Source: an uncultured Lachnospiraceae bacterium (GTDB lineage Bacteria; Bacillota; Clostridia; Lachnospirales; Lachnospiraceae). Taken from it: a DNA stretch of 6,076 nucleotides. Made by a program: the position numbers and the translations under genes. The DNA lies in contig CACZTA010000296.1 of NCBI GenBank assembly GCA_902783935.1, forward strand, positions 1-6,076. The letters are read 5' to 3'. The notes under the pieces are model-generated. The model saw nothing but the letters and a program-made list of their open reading frames with translations. It did not search any database and was not told the origin of the DNA. Each line of letters starts with the position of its first letter. Position 1 is the stretch's first letter. Below, in pieces: positions 5,531 through 6,076 of this stretch.

Positions 5531-6076
5531 TTCTGAGTACAAATCCCGCGCGTAGGAGTCGGTCATCCCGCTCACGGTATCCGCCGCCATCTGCAGCCTC
5601 GCGTAGAGGCGGTCCGCTTCCGGGGCGCCGTCCGACGTTTTCCTGCACACAAGCTTGTAATTCACGGGGATCAGCGACAGGAATTTCTCCTCCATCAGCC
5701 CCACCGGCCTGCTGTCAAAGCAGAGCGCTGCCGGCACGAGATTGTCGAGCAGGTAGTTCATGATCCTGTTCGCCGCGATCTCCGTCCGGAAAATGGATGC
5801 CGACGTAAACGCATAGTCGTAAGCGATCCCTTTGAGCGCGTGAAGGAGCCTCGCGGAGTCCTTCGCACTGATGAGCTCTTTCCCGCTGTTCCCGCTCATG
5901 ATCGACCGGTAATGCGCCGTAAAGCTCTCCGTGGCTGCTTCGATCAGGACGTCCTGCATTTCCCGGAGCCAGCTCCTGATGGCCGCCTCCCCGGGATCGG
6001 CCGCGCCTGTCAGCCGCGCCATATCGAAGAGATCCTCGAGCCGGTCGCGGTGCATCCGTCCGACGCCTCTCTCCCT
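5513..6076 (-). CDS. dgt: dGTP triphosphohydrolase, C-terminal part (5' end beyond the right edge)
   Basis: Only the last 187 residues are present; the frame is open to the right edge, so the true start lies outside the window. Dgt-family enzymes hydrolyse dGTP to deoxyguanosine and triphosphate in the cytoplasm. The fragment matches the helical C-terminal region of the family (HD-associated domain). Conserved-looking stretches are LLHALKGIAYDYAFTSASIF, then TEIAANRIMNYLLDNL, and the terminal signature SGMTDSYARDLYSELTG, close to the SGMTD-x-(Y/F)-A ending of these enzymes. The catalytic HD metal-binding motifs would lie in the missing N-terminal part, so activity cannot be judged. The region around LLHALKGIAYDYAF recalls the longer E. 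coli-like class more than the short class. A methionine at 6055 is internal, not the start. The gene ends just before the 6S-like RNA and overlaps its promoter. A dNTPase paralog with another substrate preference is possible. Confidence 0.85.
   Translation of the reverse strand, partial: RERGVGRMHRDRLEDLFDMARLTGAADPGEAAIRSWLREMQDVLIEAATESFTAHYRSIMSGNSGKELISAKDSARLLHALKGIAYDYAFTSASIFRTEIAANRIMNYLLDNLVPAALCFDSRPVGLMEEKFLSLIPVNYKLVCRKTSDGAPEADRLYARLQMAADTVSGMTDSYARDLYSELTGLL

Noticed and set aside
1..6076. CRISPR arrays, transposons, tRNA genes or defence islands
   Set aside because: No spaced direct repeats, transposase motifs, terminal inverted repeats or tRNA cloverleaf were seen. Nearly all of the sequence is accounted for by housekeeping genes.

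Overview
The window carries a co-oriented block of bacterial housekeeping genes, all on the minus strand. In transcription order (right to left) they are: the C-terminal part of a dGTP triphosphohydrolase (dgt, cut by the right edge), a non-coding RNA that I read as 6S RNA, an aldose 1-epimerase (galM), a YihY/BrkB-family membrane protein, and the two phenylalanyl-tRNA synthetase subunits pheS and pheT (pheT cut by the left edge). No credible plus-strand gene was found. The long plus-strand open frames are antisense shadows of these genes.

The organism is probably a fairly GC-rich member of the Firmicutes, class Clostridia, perhaps Lachnospiraceae. This is inferred from three things: a Cys4 insertion in PheS of the kind I associate with Firmicutes, the character of the GalM and YihY proteins, and a 6S-like RNA whose features resemble Bacillus 6S-1. 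GC content was judged by eye, not computed.

Layout: 1-1901 pheT (633 N-terminal residues); 1902-1983 leader between pheS and pheT; 1984-3015 pheS; 17-bp gap; 3033-4151 yihY; 41-bp gap; 4193-5239 galM; 5240-5512 a non-coding interval; 5513-6076 dgt 3' part. The non-coding interval is the most informative stretch. A near-consensus sigma-A promoter (TTGACG, 18-bp spacer, TATAAT) overlaps the end of dgt. It points at a transcript of about 180 nt that folds as a long rod with a central bubble, a small 3'-side hairpin in that bubble and an apical arm, which is the 6S RNA plan. A perfect 18-bp GC-rich palindrome lies between this RNA and galM.

Functionally, PheS and PheT form the (alpha-beta)2 enzyme that charges tRNA-Phe. 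GalM interconverts aldose anomers and Dgt degrades dGTP. 6S RNA sequesters the housekeeping RNA polymerase. YihY is an inner-membrane protein of uncertain role. No obvious pathway ties galM and yihY to pheST, and the close spacing suggests only co-transcription. No T-box leader, common before Firmicutes pheST operons, is visible upstream of pheS here.
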